DNA of 64,000 nucleotides from CAVRAZ01 sp963719135 (GTDB lineage Bacteria > Pseudomonadota > Gammaproteobacteria > DSM-19610): NCBI GenBank assembly GCA_963719135.1, contig CAVRAZ010000001.1, positions 620,001-684,000 on the forward strand, read 5' to 3'. A program made the position numbers and the translations under genes. This document shows, in pieces, positions 46,469-56,048 of this stretch. The number at the start of each line of letters is the position of its first letter. Position 1 is the stretch's first letter. The notes beneath the pieces were generated by a model that had not been told where the DNA came from, searched no databases, and saw only the letters and a list, made by a program, of their open reading frames with translations.

Positions 46469-47662
46469 TCAGGCGCCGGCCAGACCCGCGGCAAGATCCG
46501 CACAGATATCCTCGAGCGTTTCGAGCCCGACCGCAATGCGGATCAGTCCGTCGGAAATCCCGCCCTGCGCGCGCTGTTCCGGGGTCAGCCGCCCGTGGGT
46601 GGTGGTCGCCGGGTGGGTGATGGTGGTCTTGGTGTCGCCCAGGTTGGCGGTGATCGAACAGAGGCGCGTTGCGTCGATCACCTGCCAGGCCGCGTCCTTC
46701 CCGCCGGCCACGTCGAACGACAGGATGCCGCCGAAGCCCGATTGCTGGCTGGCCGCCAGCGCGTGCTGCGGATGGTCGGGCAGACCCGGATAGTGAACTT
46801 TCGCGACACCCGGCTGGCGGGTCAGCCACTCGGCAAGCCGCTGCGCGGCGCGGCTGTGCGCGTCCATGCGCAGGGCCAGCGTTTCCAGCCCCTTAAGAAA
46901 CACCCAGGCATTGAACGGACTCATGGTCGGCCCGCAGGTGCGCAGAAATCCGTACACCTCCTTGCCCACGCGCTCGGCGTCGCCGACGACCGCGCCGCCC
47001 AGACAGCGCCCCTGCCCGTCCAGATACTTGGTCGCCGAATGAATCACGATGTCGGCGCCCAGCGCGAGCGGCCGCTGCAGCGCCGGCGTGCAGAAGCAGT
47101 TGTCCACGACCAGCAGACAAGCGTGGCGCCGCGCGATGTCGGCAAGCGCCCGCACGTCGGCGACCTGAGTCAGCGGATTGGAGGGCGTCTCCAGAAACAG
47201 CAGGCGCGTCTCCGGGCGGATCGCCCGCTCCCACGCCTGCAGGTCGCTCAATTCAACGAAGTCGGTGGCAATCCCGAACTTGCCCAGGTAATTGTTGAAC
47301 AGCAGCGTGGTGCTGCCGAAAAGGCTGTTCGACGCGACGATGCGGTCACCCGCCTTGAGCAGCGCGGCGCACACCGTGTAGATCGCCGCCATGCCGGACG
47401 CGGTGGCGACGCAGGCCGCGCCGCCTTCCAGCGCCGCCAGCCGCCGTTCGAACGTGCGCACCGTGGGATTGGTGAAGCGCGAATAGATGTTGCCCGCCTG
47501 TGCGCCGGAAAACCGCGCCGCCGCTTCGGCGGCCGAGCCGAACACGTAGCTCGACGTCGGGAAGATCGCTTCGCCGTGTTCCTGTTCCGCGCTGCGCACC
47601 TGTCCGGCGCGCACCGCGCGCGTCGCGAAGCCATAATGTCCGTCGTCGATGAAATCAGCCAT
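46469..47662 (-). CDS. metZ: O-succinylhomoserine sulfhydrylase
   Basis: A 397-residue PLP enzyme joining sulfide with O-succinylhomoserine to give homocysteine. ETLAVRAG-like start FATRAVRAGQVRSAEQEHGEA, then YSRFTNPTVRTFERRLAALEG, VVDNCFCTPALQRPL, and HSATKYLDGQGRCLGG with the PLP Lys; SVGLE-type end RIAVGLETLEDICADL. The QGRCLGG stretch is typical of MetZ as against MetB. GGGAG lies eight bases before the ATG at 47662. It is downstream of purF, across a REP pair, as often found in gammaproteobacteria. Confidence 0.95.
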   Translation of the reverse strand: MADFIDDGHYGFATRAVRAGQVRSAEQEHGEAIFPTSSYVFGSAAEAAARFSGAQAGNIYSRFTNPTVRTFERRLAALEGGAACVATASGMAAIYTVCAALLKAGDRIVASNSLFGSTTLLFNNYLGKFGIATDFVELSDLQAWERAIRPETRLLFLETPSNPLTQVADVRALADIARRHACLLVVDNCFCTPALQRPLALGADIVIHSATKYLDGQGRCLGGAVVGDAERVGKEVYGFLRTCGPTMSPFNAWVFLKGLETLALRMDAHSRAAQRLAEWLTRQPGVAKVHYPGLPDHPQHALAASQQSGFGGILSFDVAGGKDAAWQVIDATRLCSITANLGDTKTTITHPATTTHGRLTPEQRAQGGISDGLIRIAVGLETLEDICADLAAGLAGA

Positions 47663-47793
47663 ACCACCGCTCCCACGCCCGGTGCCGCGCACAAGAAGAA
47701 GTCCTGTTCCAGGCCGAACACGGAAGCAGGCGCCGTCGCTTTAGCCGTATTTAAGACGCGCCCGCGGGTGAGGTCAAGCAACCCGATCAGCTC

Positions 47794-47859
47794 GTCATGC
47801 CGGCGAAGGCCGGCATCCATGCATTGAGGCGCCTGGATCCCGGCCTTCGCCGGGATGAC
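47794..47859. repeat. REP pair between purF and metZ
   Basis: GTCATGCCGGCGAAGGCCGG at 47794-47813 faces CCGGCCTTCGCCGGGATGAC-type sequence at 47833-47859. Each half also forms its own CCGGC-GAAG-GCCGG hairpin. It sits in the 267-base gap after purF and may end or stabilise the purF transcript. Confidence 0.8.
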
Positions 47860-47929
47860 CTTTCAGATCCTGATCACAGGCTTCCTGAACGGGGGCGAAG
47901 CGCGAGACTGGAAAAGCCGCCGTGTGCTG

Positions 47930-49444
47930 TCAAGCATTATTGTGCAGCTCGATGACCTCGTGATCGGCGACGCGGCGTTCTTCCTTGGCGGAATCGCTGC
48001 GCATCTGTTCGAGGTGCTCCAGGTAGATGCCGCTCACGCCGCCGGTGACATACTCGCCGGTGAAGATCGAGCAATCGAACGCGGTGATGGCGTTGTTGCC
48101 CTTTTTCACTGCCTGAATCAGGTCGTCGAGATCCTGGAACACCAGCCAGTCGGCGCCGATCTTCTGCGCGATCTCGTCGACGTCGCGGCCGTTCGCGATC
48201 AGCTCCTCCTTGCTGGGCATGTCGATGCCGTACACGTTCGGATAACGCACCGGCGGCGCCGCCGACGCGAAATAGACCTTGCGGGCGCCGGCCTCGCGCG
48301 CCATCTGGATGATCTGCTGCGACGTGGTCCCGCGCACGATGGAATCGTCGACCAGCAGCACGTTCTTGCCGCGGAATTCCAGATCGATGGGGTTCAGTTT
48401 CTGCCGGACCGATTTCTGGCGCTGCTGCTGTCCCGGCATGATGAACGTCCGGCCGATGTAGCGGTTCTTGATGAAGCCTTCGCGGTACTTGAGACCGAGA
48501 TTGTTGGCCAGTTCCAGCGCGGCGGTACGGCTGGTATCGGGAATCGGGATGACCACGTCGATGTCGTGGTCCGGCCGTATCCGGCGGATCTTCTCCGCCA
48601 GTTTGTTGCCCATGCGCAGCCGGGCCTTGTGGACCGACACGTTGTCGATGATCGAATCGGGGCGCGCGAGGTAGACGTGCTCGAAAATGCAGGGCATGTA
48701 GTGCGGATCGTCCGCGCACTGGCGCACGCTGAGCCGGCCGTCGAGCGATACGAACACGGCTTCGCCGGGTTTGACGTCGTCGACCAGATCGAAGCCCAGG
48801 GCGTCCAGCGCCACGCTTTCCGAGGCGATCATGTATTCCGCGCCCTGCGGCGCCTCGCGCCGGCCGTACACCAGCGGCCGGATCCCGAACGGGTCGCGGA
48901 ACGCGACGATGCCGTAGCCGGTGATCAGCGCGACGGCAGCATACGCGCCCTGGCAGCGGCGGTGCACGCCGGTGACGGCGGCGAAGATATCGTCCTCGGT
49001 GGCGCGCAGCTTGCCGCGCAACTGAAGCTCGTGCGCCAGCACGTTCAGCAGCACTTCCGAATCCGAGTCGGTGTTGATGTGGCGCAGGTCGTCCCGATAA
49101 AGCGCGGCCTTGAGGGCTTCGGCGTTGATCAGGTTGCCGTTGTGCGCCAGGGTGATGCCGTAGGGCGAATTGACGTAGAACGGCTGCGCCTCGGCGGAGC
49201 TTTCGCACCCGGCGGTCGGATAGCGCACGTGGCCGATGCCGACGTTGCCGCGCAGGCGGACCATGTGGCGGGTGTGGAACACATCGCGCACGAGCCCGTT
49301 GTTCTTGCGCAGATAGAGCTGGCCGTCGTCGTCGCCGGTCATGATGCCGGCGGCGTCCTGGCCGCGATGCTGCAGGATGGTCAGCGCGTCATACAGCGCC
49401 TGGTTGACCGCGGAATGGGAAAAGATACCGACGATGCCGCACAT
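47930..49444 (-). CDS. purF: Amidophosphoribosyltransferase
   Basis: A 504-residue glutamine amidotransferase, first step of purine synthesis. MCGIVGIFSHSAV has the nucleophile Cys directly after Met, with no propeptide, as in gammaproteobacterial enzymes. ILQHRGQDAAGIMTG and IGHVRYPTAG belong to the glutaminase; KNRYIGRTFIMPGQQQRQ and VLLVDDSIVRGTTSQQII form the PRPP-binding part. It follows cvpA by eight bases, the conserved cvpA-purF pair. Confidence 0.97.
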   Translation of the reverse strand: MCGIVGIFSHSAVNQALYDALTILQHRGQDAAGIMTGDDDGQLYLRKNNGLVRDVFHTRHMVRLRGNVGIGHVRYPTAGCESSAEAQPFYVNSPYGITLAHNGNLINAEALKAALYRDDLRHINTDSDSEVLLNVLAHELQLRGKLRATEDDIFAAVTGVHRRCQGAYAAVALITGYGIVAFRDPFGIRPLVYGRREAPQGAEYMIASESVALDALGFDLVDDVKPGEAVFVSLDGRLSVRQCADDPHYMPCIFEHVYLARPDSIIDNVSVHKARLRMGNKLAEKIRRIRPDHDIDVVIPIPDTSRTAALELANNLGLKYREGFIKNRYIGRTFIMPGQQQRQKSVRQKLNPIDLEFRGKNVLLVDDSIVRGTTSQQIIQMAREAGARKVYFASAAPPVRYPNVYGIDMPSKEELIANGRDVDEIAQKIGADWLVFQDLDDLIQAVKKGNNAITAFDCSIFTGEYVTGGVSGIYLEHLEQMRSDSAKEERRVADHEVIELHNNA

Positions 49445-49452
49445 ACCGCCAC

Positions 49453-49950
49453 CTAGGCCTGATCGTACGTGATGTGTTCCCCGAAAGCGCCGGGGAGGAA
49501 GCTCTTGGCCCAGATCGCCAGTTCCTGGAACCGGCCCATCAGCGCCGACTCGTGCCACCACTGTTCCTGCGGGAGCGTGGTCAGGCCGCCCAGCATGACC
49601 AGCAGCACCACGATCACGACGCCGCGCGCCAGGCCGAAGACCACGCCCAGCGCCCGGTCGGTGCCGGTCAGCCCGGTCCTGGTCACCAGTTGACCGAACA
49701 GGTAGGTCAGCACCGCACCGAGCACCAGCACGGCCAGGAACAGCACCGCGAATCCGATGACATAGCGCACGGTCGGCGACGTCACGACGCCCGACAGCAG
49801 ATCGCCGGTCGGCTCGTAGAACACGAAGGCCACCACCAGCGCGGCGATCCAGGTGAACAGCGCAAGCGCTTCCTTGAAGAAGCCGCGCCAGACGCTGAGC
49901 AGCACCGAAAGCGCGATGATGCCGATGAATACAAAGTCAACCCAGTTCAT
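49453..49950 (-). CDS. cvpA: Colicin V production protein CvpA
   Basis: A 165-residue inner-membrane protein with four hydrophobic segments (about 5-20, 28-45, 63-82 and 102-122). Family residues are WVDFVFIGIIALSVLLSVWRG at the N-terminus (GFFKEALAL follows) and GLTGTDRALGVVFGLARGVVI before the last helix. CvpA is needed for colicin V export in E. coli and for envelope integrity elsewhere. It lies between the SPOR gene (61 bases) and purF (8 bases) on one strand. Confidence 0.94.
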   Translation of the reverse strand: MNWVDFVFIGIIALSVLLSVWRGFFKEALALFTWIAALVVAFVFYEPTGDLLSGVVTSPTVRYVIGFAVLFLAVLVLGAVLTYLFGQLVTRTGLTGTDRALGVVFGLARGVVIVVLLVMLGGLTTLPQEQWWHESALMGRFQELAIWAKSFLPGAFGEHITYDQA

Positions 49951-50011
49951 CCGCTCGCCTCCTCAGCGTTGACGGTATGTCGCCGGCCAGGCGCGGAGTT
50001 TAGCAGACCGC

Positions 50012-50629
50012 TCAGGGGTAGGACATGACGCGCGGCGTCACGCCGTGCGATTTGTCCAGCTTGGCGGCGGTGTCCTCTGCTTGCGCCTTGTCCAGATAGG
50101 GGCCGACGCGCACGCGGAACGTCTCGCCGGAACCCAGAACCACACGCTCGACCTGGGTGACGTAGCCGTCGGCCCGGAGTTTATCGCGCAGCGCGGTCGC
50201 GTTCGACTGGTTGCCGAAACTGCCGACCTGGATCACCCAGTTGCCCGCCGGACCGCTGGCGGCAGGCGCCGCCGGTGGCTCCGCTGCCGGCATCTCCGCC
50301 ACGGCAGGAGGACCGCTTTCGGGTGCCGCCGCCTCGACCGGCGGCTCCTCCGCGACCTGCTCCGACGGCGCGGCCGCGCCGGCCGCCGGCGCCACTTTGG
50401 CCAGATCGGCGGCTTCGCGTTCGGACACCACACCGATGGGCGGCAGCGTCAGCGCCTGGTCCTCGCCCACGTCCAGATCGCGCAGCTCACCGCCGTGCGG
50501 CAGCGCTTGCTCTTCCGGCATCGCGCGCATGTCCGGCACCGTGCGATCCGGCTCCTCCAGCACCATGGGTATGAATATCACCGCCAGCGCCACCAGCACC
50601 GCGGCGCCAATCAGACGTTGTTTAAGCAT
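50012..50629 (-). CDS. DedD-like SPOR-domain protein
   Basis: A 205-residue bitopic inner-membrane protein. KQRLIGAAVLVALAVIFIPMVL (about 3-24) is the membrane anchor. The middle is Ala/Pro/Glu-rich and unstructured. The SPOR domain at about 128-205 reads NWVIQVGSFGNQSNATALRD, ADGYVTQVERV and FRVRVGPYLDKAQAEDTAAKL. SPOR domains bind glycan strands at the division septum. Position after folC and before cvpA fits DedD. The start at MLKQRLIG lies eight bases inside the folC end, with GGGACGG upstream. Confidence 0.9.
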   Translation of the reverse strand: MLKQRLIGAAVLVALAVIFIPMVLEEPDRTVPDMRAMPEEQALPHGGELRDLDVGEDQALTLPPIGVVSEREAADLAKVAPAAGAAAPSEQVAEEPPVEAAAPESGPPAVAEMPAAEPPAAPAASGPAGNWVIQVGSFGNQSNATALRDKLRADGYVTQVERVVLGSGETFRVRVGPYLDKAQAEDTAAKLDKSHGVTPRVMSYP

Positions 50630-51923
50630 TTTTCCGTCCCGCTTCAAGCTCGCTCGTGGCCAGCCATTCGGCCACCGTATGAAAGGAACCGCACACCACA
50701 AGCCGGTCCCCGGATCGCGCTGTCTTCAGCGCCTCGCGTTGCGCCGTGCTCATGTCCGCGCAGGCCGTCACCGGTTGCGCGCCGCCCGCCGCCCGGATGC
50801 ATTGCACCAGACGATCGACCGGCAGCGCACGCGGCGTCGGCAATGCCGTCGCGAACCAGGCGTCGACGCAACCGGCGAGCGCCGTCACGAACGCACGGCA
50901 GTCCTTGTCGGCCATCATGCCCAGCACCGCCAGCGTCCGGCCCGGCGCCGGCCGTTCGCGCAGCGCCTCGGCAAGCGCGCCCGCAGCCTGCGGATTGTGT
51001 GCCACGTCCAGCCACTGGATCACATCGCCTTGGATCCGCTGGATACGTCCCGGCAAACCGGCAGTGCGCAACCCGCTTTCGATGGCTGTCCGCGGCACCG
51101 GAAGCCGCGAAGACAGATATTGTACCGCCATCAGCACACCCGCCGCATTGTTCAGTTGATGAAGGCCTGCAACCGCCGGCAGCGGCAGACGGGTGTAGCT
51201 GTCGCCGGAGCCCCGCCAATCCCAGGCGTCCGGACGGCGGATAGCGCGAAAGTGCTCACCCGCCGCGAACCACCGCGCGCCCGTTTCGCGCGCCACGCGC
51301 CTGAGGACGGCAGGCGGGGCGGGGTCGGCGCAGATCGCGGCGGCCCCGGCGCGAAAGATGCCGGCCTTCTCGCGGCCGATGCTGTCGAGGTCGTCGCCCA
51401 GCCACTCCGTGTGATCGCGGCCGATGGTCGTCACCAGCGCCGCGTCGGCGTCGACGATGTTGACCGCGTCGAGGCGCCCGCCCAACCCGACCTCGAGCAG
51501 CGCGATATCGAGCTTTGCATCCGCGAACAAGTCCAGCGCCGCCAGCGTGCCGAATTCGAAATAGGTCAGCGATTCCTCGCCGCGCGCCGCGTCGATGCGC
51601 GCGAACGCGTCGCACAGCGCCGGGTCGGCGGCTTCGGCACCGTCGATGCGGATGCGTTCGTTGTAACGCAGCAGATGCGGGGAGGTGTAGGCGCCGACGC
51701 GGTAGCCGGCGGCGCGGTAGATGGCTTCGAGCAAGGCGACCGCAGACCCTTTGCCGTTGGTGCCCGCGACGGTGGCGACCAGCGGCGCCGGCCGCCTGGC
51801 GCCCAGGCGCTCGAACACGCGCCGCACGCGCTCCAGTCCGAGGTCGATCGCTTTGGGGTGCAGCGTTTCCTGCCAGCTCAGCCAAGCGTCCAGCGAATGA
51901 AAACGGACCCCGCCACCGGACAT
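50622..51923 (-). CDS. folC: Folylpolyglutamate / dihydrofolate synthase
   Basis: A 433-residue Mur-ligase-type ATP enzyme. HSLDAWLSWQETLHPKAIDLGLERV opens the protein (family start). The P-loop is VAGTNGKGSAVALLE (about 52-66), followed by GAYTSPHLLRYNERIRIDG, EVGLGGRLDAVN and TTIGRDHTEWLGDDL. The C-terminal domain has DVAHNPQAAGAL and a closing VVCGSFHTVAEWL. It makes dihydrofolate and adds glutamates. It starts 25 bases after accD and overlaps the SPOR gene by eight. Confidence 0.96.
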   Translation of the reverse strand: MSGGGVRFHSLDAWLSWQETLHPKAIDLGLERVRRVFERLGARRPAPLVATVAGTNGKGSAVALLEAIYRAAGYRVGAYTSPHLLRYNERIRIDGAEAADPALCDAFARIDAARGEESLTYFEFGTLAALDLFADAKLDIALLEVGLGGRLDAVNIVDADAALVTTIGRDHTEWLGDDLDSIGREKAGIFRAGAAAICADPAPPAVLRRVARETGARWFAAGEHFRAIRRPDAWDWRGSGDSYTRLPLPAVAGLHQLNNAAGVLMAVQYLSSRLPVPRTAIESGLRTAGLPGRIQRIQGDVIQWLDVAHNPQAAGALAEALRERPAPGRTLAVLGMMADKDCRAFVTALAGCVDAWFATALPTPRALPVDRLVQCIRAAGGAQPVTACADMSTAQREALKTARSGDRLVVCGSFHTVAEWLATSELEAGRKNA

Positions 51924-51948
51924 CGAACGCGGCGGCTTTACGAGGATT

Positions 51949-52809
51949 TCAGGCCGCGGACTGGTGCGTCAGCATGCGCAGGGCCGCGGCGATGCGCGCG
52001 CGCATCTGGCGGCGATCGACGATCATGTCGACGGCCCCATGCTCGAGCAGGAATTCGCTGCGCTGGAAGCCTTCCGGCAGCGTTTCGCGCACGGTCTGCT
52101 CGATGACGCGCGGTCCGGCGAAACCGATCAGCGCCTTGGGTTCGGCCAGGTTCAGGTCGCCCAGCATCGCCAGACTCGCGGAAACGCCGCCCATGGTCGG
52201 ATCGGTCATGACCGAAACAAACGGAATGCGCGCCGCCGCCAGCCGCGCGAGCACCGCGCTGGTCTTGGCCATCTGCATCAATGAATACAGGGATTCCTGC
52301 ATGCGCGCACCGCCGCTGGAGGAGAAACAGACCAGCGGAATGCGGCGTTCCAGGCAGTCGTTGGCCCCACGCACGAAGCGCTCGCCGACGACCGAACCCA
52401 TGGAGCCGCCCATGAAACCGAACTCGAACGCACAGGCCACCAGCGGCAGCCCCTCCAGCGCGCCGCGCATGACGATCATGGCCTCGCTCTCGCCGGTGGC
52501 CTTGGCCGCCAGGCTGAGGCGGTCGCGGTATTTCTTGCTGTCCTTGAACTTGAGCGGGTCCGACGGCTCCAGGTTGCCGGCGAGTTCCTCGCGCGGCTCG
52601 GGGTCGAGAAACAGGTCCAGCCGCCGGCGCGCGCCGGCGCGCAGGTGATGGTCGCACTTGGGACAGACGTTGAGATTGCGTTCGAGTTCGGCGCGATAGA
52701 GGACCGATTCGCAGCCCGGGCACTTGGTCCACAAACCTTCCGGCACCGCGCGCTTGTTGCCGCCTTCGGTGCGGATGCGCGAGGGCATCAATCGTTCGAA
52801 CCAGCTCAT
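51949..52809 (-). CDS. accD: Acetyl-CoA carboxylase, carboxyltransferase beta subunit
   Basis: A 286-residue subunit transferring carboxyl from biotin to acetyl-CoA. The N-terminal zinc ribbon has CPGCESVLY and VCPKCDHHLR. The crotonase-like domain has FEFGFMGGSMGSVVGE, the oxyanion region SSSGGARMQESLYSLMQM and DPTMGGVSASLAMLGD. GFAGPRVIEQTVRETLPEGFQ and SEFLLEHGAVDMIV close it. The ATG at 52809 gives the normal MSWFERLMPSRI start. It lies ten bases after trpA, the usual trp-acc-fol order of gammaproteobacteria. Confidence 0.97.
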   Translation of the reverse strand: MSWFERLMPSRIRTEGGNKRAVPEGLWTKCPGCESVLYRAELERNLNVCPKCDHHLRAGARRRLDLFLDPEPREELAGNLEPSDPLKFKDSKKYRDRLSLAAKATGESEAMIVMRGALEGLPLVACAFEFGFMGGSMGSVVGERFVRGANDCLERRIPLVCFSSSGGARMQESLYSLMQMAKTSAVLARLAAARIPFVSVMTDPTMGGVSASLAMLGDLNLAEPKALIGFAGPRVIEQTVRETLPEGFQRSEFLLEHGAVDMIVDRRQMRARIAAALRMLTHQSAA

Positions 52810-52819
52810 GCGATTTCCT

Positions 52820-53644
52820 TTATGCTCGTTTTGCCGCGCCTTGCGCGTCCATGGCCGCGCGCATGGCGGCGATGACCGCCGGCGCTTCGGCCACCACCCG
52901 GTCCGGGGCATCGGCCAGTTCGGCGATGCGCTTGACCAGGGCGCTGCCGACCACGACCGCATCGGCGACCTCGGCGACACGCGCGGCCGATTCGGCATCG
53001 CGAATGCCGAAGCCGACGCCCACCGGCAGTTCGGTCACCGCGCGGATCTGTTGCAGCTTGCGCGCCACCGCGGCGACGTCGAGCCGGTTCGCGCCGGTGA
53101 CCCCTTTGAAAGAAACATAGTACAAAAATCCGCCGCCCAGTTCGGCCATGCGCGCGATGCGCGCGTCGTCGCTGGTCGGCGCCGCGAGAAAGATCGCGTC
53201 CAGTCCGTGCGCCTTGAATGCGGCGACCGCATCGGCCGCCTCCTCCGGCGGCAGATCGACCGTCAGCACGCCGTCGACGCCCGCCGCGCCGGCGGCCCGC
53301 GCGAACGCCTCGTAGCCCATGACCTCGATCGGGTTGAGATAGCCCATCAGTATGATCGGCGTTTCGTTGTCCTGCGATCGAAACGCGCGCACCATGTCCA
53401 GCACCTGGTGCAGGCTGGTGTGGTGTTTCAGCGCGCGCTCGCACGCCGCCTGGATCACCGGACCGTCGGCCATCGGATCGGAAAATGGCACGCCGACTTC
53501 CAGCAGATCGGCGCCGGCCGCGACCAGCGCGTGCAGCAGCGGCACGGTCACCGAGGGTTGCGGATCGCCGGCGGTGACATAGGGAATCAGCGCCGTCCTG
53601 CGCCGGCCTTTCAGCGCCTCGAAACGCGCGGCGATGCGACTCAT
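52820..53644 (-). CDS. trpA: Tryptophan synthase alpha chain
   Basis: A 274-residue TIM barrel that splits indole-glycerol phosphate. ALIPYVTAGDPQPSVTV opens the barrel; the catalytic Glu and Asp lie in LLEVGVPFSDPMADGPVIQ (about 49-60) and DGVLTVDLPPEE. FLYYVSFKGVTGA and GVGFGIRDAESA form the phosphate-binding strands. The start overlaps the trpB stop by four bases, allowing balanced synthesis of the alpha2beta2 complex. Confidence 0.97.
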   Translation of the reverse strand: MSRIAARFEALKGRRRTALIPYVTAGDPQPSVTVPLLHALVAAGADLLEVGVPFSDPMADGPVIQAACERALKHHTSLHQVLDMVRAFRSQDNETPIILMGYLNPIEVMGYEAFARAAGAAGVDGVLTVDLPPEEAADAVAAFKAHGLDAIFLAAPTSDDARIARMAELGGGFLYYVSFKGVTGANRLDVAAVARKLQQIRAVTELPVGVGFGIRDAESAARVAEVADAVVVGSALVKRIAELADAPDRVVAEAPAVIAAMRAAMDAQGAAKRA

Positions 53645-54873
53645 ACCTCGATGCCTTCGATGGCGGCGACGGTGTGGATGTCCTTGTCGCCGCGGCCGGA
53701 TAGATTGATCAACAGGGTCTGGTCCTTGCGCATCGTCGGCGCAAGCTGCGTCGCGTACGCCAGCGCATGACTGGATTCGAGCGCCGGGATGATGCCCTCG
53801 GTGCGCGTCAGTTGATGAAACGCGGCCAGCGCCTCCTGATCGGTCGCTGCGACGTAGTTGACGCGGCCGATGTCTTTCAGCCAGGCGTGCTCCGGCCCGA
53901 CGCCGGGATAATCGAGGCCGGCCGACACAGAGTGCGTCTCGATGATCTGGCCGTCGGCGTCTTCCATCAGATAGGTGCGGTTGCCGTGCAGAACGCCGGG
54001 CCTGCCCGCGCACAGCGGCGCCGCGTGGCGGCCGCTCTTCAACCCGTCGCCGCCGCCCTCGACGCCGTACATGGCAACACCGGCGTCGGTGAGAAACGGA
54101 TGGAACAGGCCGATGGCGTTGGACCCGCCGCCGACACAGGCGACCAGCGCATCCGGCAGGTCGCCGGTGAGCGCGAGCATCTGCTCGCGCGCCTCGCGGC
54201 CGATCACCGCCTGGAAGTCGCGCACCATGGCCGGATACGGATGCGGCCCGGCAACGGTGCCGATGATGTAGAAGGTGTCGTCGACGTTGGTCACCCAGTC
54301 GCGCATCGCTTCGTTCAGCGCGTCTTTCAGCGTCTTGGAACCGGAGGTCACCGAAACAACGTCGGCGCCCAGCAGGCGCATGCGGTAGACGTTGATCGCC
54401 TGGCGCTTGATGTCCTCGGCGCCCATGTAGACGACGCACTCCATGCCGAGCCGCGCGGCCACCGTAGCCGAAGCCACCCCGTGCTGGCCCGCGCCCGTCT
54501 CGGCGATGATGCGCGTCTTGCCCATGCGCTTGGCCAGCAGCGCCTGGCCGACCGTGTTGTTGATCTTGTGCGCGCCGGTGTGATTGAGATCCTCGCGCTT
54601 GAGCCAGATCTGCGCGCCGCCCAGTTTCTCGCTCAGACGCTGCGCGTGGTAGACCGGCGACGGCCGGCCGACGAAACGCGCGAGGTCCGCATCGAGTTCG
54701 GCCAGAAAATCGGGGTCCTGGCAGTAGCGCTCGTAGGCTTGGCGCAGCTCTTCCAGCGGACCCATGAGCGTCTCCGCCACGAAGCGTCCGCCGTACGGAC
54801 CGAAGTGTCCCCGCGCATCGGGCATCCGTGCATAGGTATCGTCCGAAACGGTCGGTTTAACTTGCGTCGCCAC
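53641..54873 (-). CDS. trpB: Tryptophan synthase beta chain
   Basis: A 410-residue PLP enzyme joining indole with serine. GHFGPYGGRFVAETLMGPL is the typical front, KREDLNHTGAHKINNTVGQ has the PLP Lys, GAGQHGVASATVAARLG follows, and ACVGGGSNAIGLFH binds the phosphate. It ends LINLSGRGDKDIHTV. The start is a GTG at 54873 with AGAGG eight bases upstream; another GTG three codons earlier overlaps that site. It overlaps the trpF end by 17 bases. Confidence 0.96.
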   Translation of the reverse strand: MATQVKPTVSDDTYARMPDARGHFGPYGGRFVAETLMGPLEELRQAYERYCQDPDFLAELDADLARFVGRPSPVYHAQRLSEKLGGAQIWLKREDLNHTGAHKINNTVGQALLAKRMGKTRIIAETGAGQHGVASATVAARLGMECVVYMGAEDIKRQAINVYRMRLLGADVVSVTSGSKTLKDALNEAMRDWVTNVDDTFYIIGTVAGPHPYPAMVRDFQAVIGREAREQMLALTGDLPDALVACVGGGSNAIGLFHPFLTDAGVAMYGVEGGGDGLKSGRHAAPLCAGRPGVLHGNRTYLMEDADGQIIETHSVSAGLDYPGVGPEHAWLKDIGRVNYVAATDQEALAAFHQLTRTEGIIPALESSHALAYATQLAPTMRKDQTLLINLSGRGDKDIHTVAAIEGIEV

Positions 54874-55483
54874 GTGCCACACCTCTGATGAATTCCGCTA
54901 TCTTCTCCGCCGACTTCACACCCTTGCTCACTTCCACACCGCTGCTCACGTCGACAGCATAGGGTCGGACCCGGCGCACCGCCGCCTCGACGTTTTCCGG
55001 CGTCAAGCCACCCGCCAGGATTGCCGGCGCACCGCTCGTTTTCGGCAGCCGATCCCAGTCGAACGTTACGCCGCCGCCGCCGTGGATCGCCGGCTGCCAG
55101 GCGTCGAACAGGAAGCCGGCCGCGTGCGGATGGGCGGCCGTCGCGGTGTGCATATCGTACCCTTCGCGGACCGCGATTGCCTTGATGTAGGGACGCGCGA
55201 ACCGCTCGCACAGGTCCGCCGCCTCGCTGCCGTGGAACTGGAGCAGGTCCACCGCCACGGCGTCGAGCACCGCCCGCACGTCGGCCGGATCGGGATCCAC
55301 GAACAGTGCGACCTTGGTAACGAACGCTGGCGTCGCGCGGCAGATTGCGCGCGCCTGTTCGACGGACAGCGCGCGCGGACTTGCCGGATAGAACACCAAC
55401 CCGATCGCGTCGGCGCCGCAGGCCGCCGCCGCGCGCGCGTCCTCCGGTCGCGTAATGCCGCAGATTTTCACCCGGGTTCGCAT
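54857..55483 (-). CDS. trpF: Phosphoribosylanthranilate isomerase
   Basis: A 208-residue TIM barrel for the third step of tryptophan synthesis. RVKICGITRPEDARAAAACGADAIG has the catalytic Cys; FYPASPRALS, KVALFVDPDPADVRAVL and LLQFHGSEAADLCERF follow. FDWDRLPKTSGAPAILAGGL and the phosphate loop DVSSGVEVSKGVKSAEKI close the barrel. It is the first gene of the trpFBA-accD-folC unit. No attenuator-like leader was seen upstream. Confidence 0.96.
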   Translation of the reverse strand: MRTRVKICGITRPEDARAAAACGADAIGLVFYPASPRALSVEQARAICRATPAFVTKVALFVDPDPADVRAVLDAVAVDLLQFHGSEAADLCERFARPYIKAIAVREGYDMHTATAAHPHAAGFLFDAWQPAIHGGGGVTFDWDRLPKTSGAPAILAGGLTPENVEAAVRRVRPYAVDVSSGVEVSKGVKSAEKIAEFIRGVARGDAS

Positions 55484-56048
55484 GAGCAGTGGTTCGGTCG
55501 CCGGTCCGGCAATTTTATCAGCAAAAGCGGTATCCTAGCAGAAACCGGCGAACACCCGACAATAGTCGGCCTGCTTCTGCCAGATCCAGGCCTGCAAGGT
55601 CACCGTCCCCGAGAACAGAGTCGTCATCCCGGCGAAGGCCGGGATCCACTCAATCCACCGCGCTGGATGCCGGCCTCCGCCAGCATGACGGCTCAGGTCG
55701 CTATCCGGGTCAGCCCTGGCGCTCACCCCGCAGTCGTCATCCCGGCGCAGGCCGGGATCCACTCGTAACCACCGTGCCGGTCGGCGGCAAGCACAGCAGC
55801 CTTCCGCAACGCCATTGGTCACCCATCCCTGTACGCGGCACCCGAACACCTCTCAGCCCGGTGTTGGACGCCGGCCGACCAAGCGGCCTTCGTGGCTCTC
55901 GGCTGCCCGCCGCGCCGATCTGTAAAACAAAATATTTATCATTCGGTTACCTGCGCTTCGAGTGCCTTCGAAAACACTGGCACGGCGCGTGCGATGGTCT
56001 CACACAAGCCCGGCCATTAGCGACCGGCAAGCAACGGAGACCGACGAC
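55484..56048. other. Gene-free stretch with REP palindromes (55623-55760)
   Basis: A REP copy at 55623-55648 faces an inverted, diverged copy at 55662-55688, and a single further copy lies at 55735-55760. All have the GTCATCCCGGCG-AGGCCGGGATCCA core. The last 250 bases hold no recognisable feature except an AT-rich pocket near 55923-55942 that could serve as promoter of the small ORF downstream. Confidence 0.65.

Noticed and set aside
47663..47793. SAM or other riboswitch in front of metZ
   Set aside because: No conserved SAM-riboswitch core could be seen, and the ribosome site is directly in front of the ATG in ordinary sequence.
54883..55700. trp attenuator or leader peptide before trpF
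   Set aside because: No short ORF with tandem Trp codons and no terminator-antiterminator pair was found in front of trpF.
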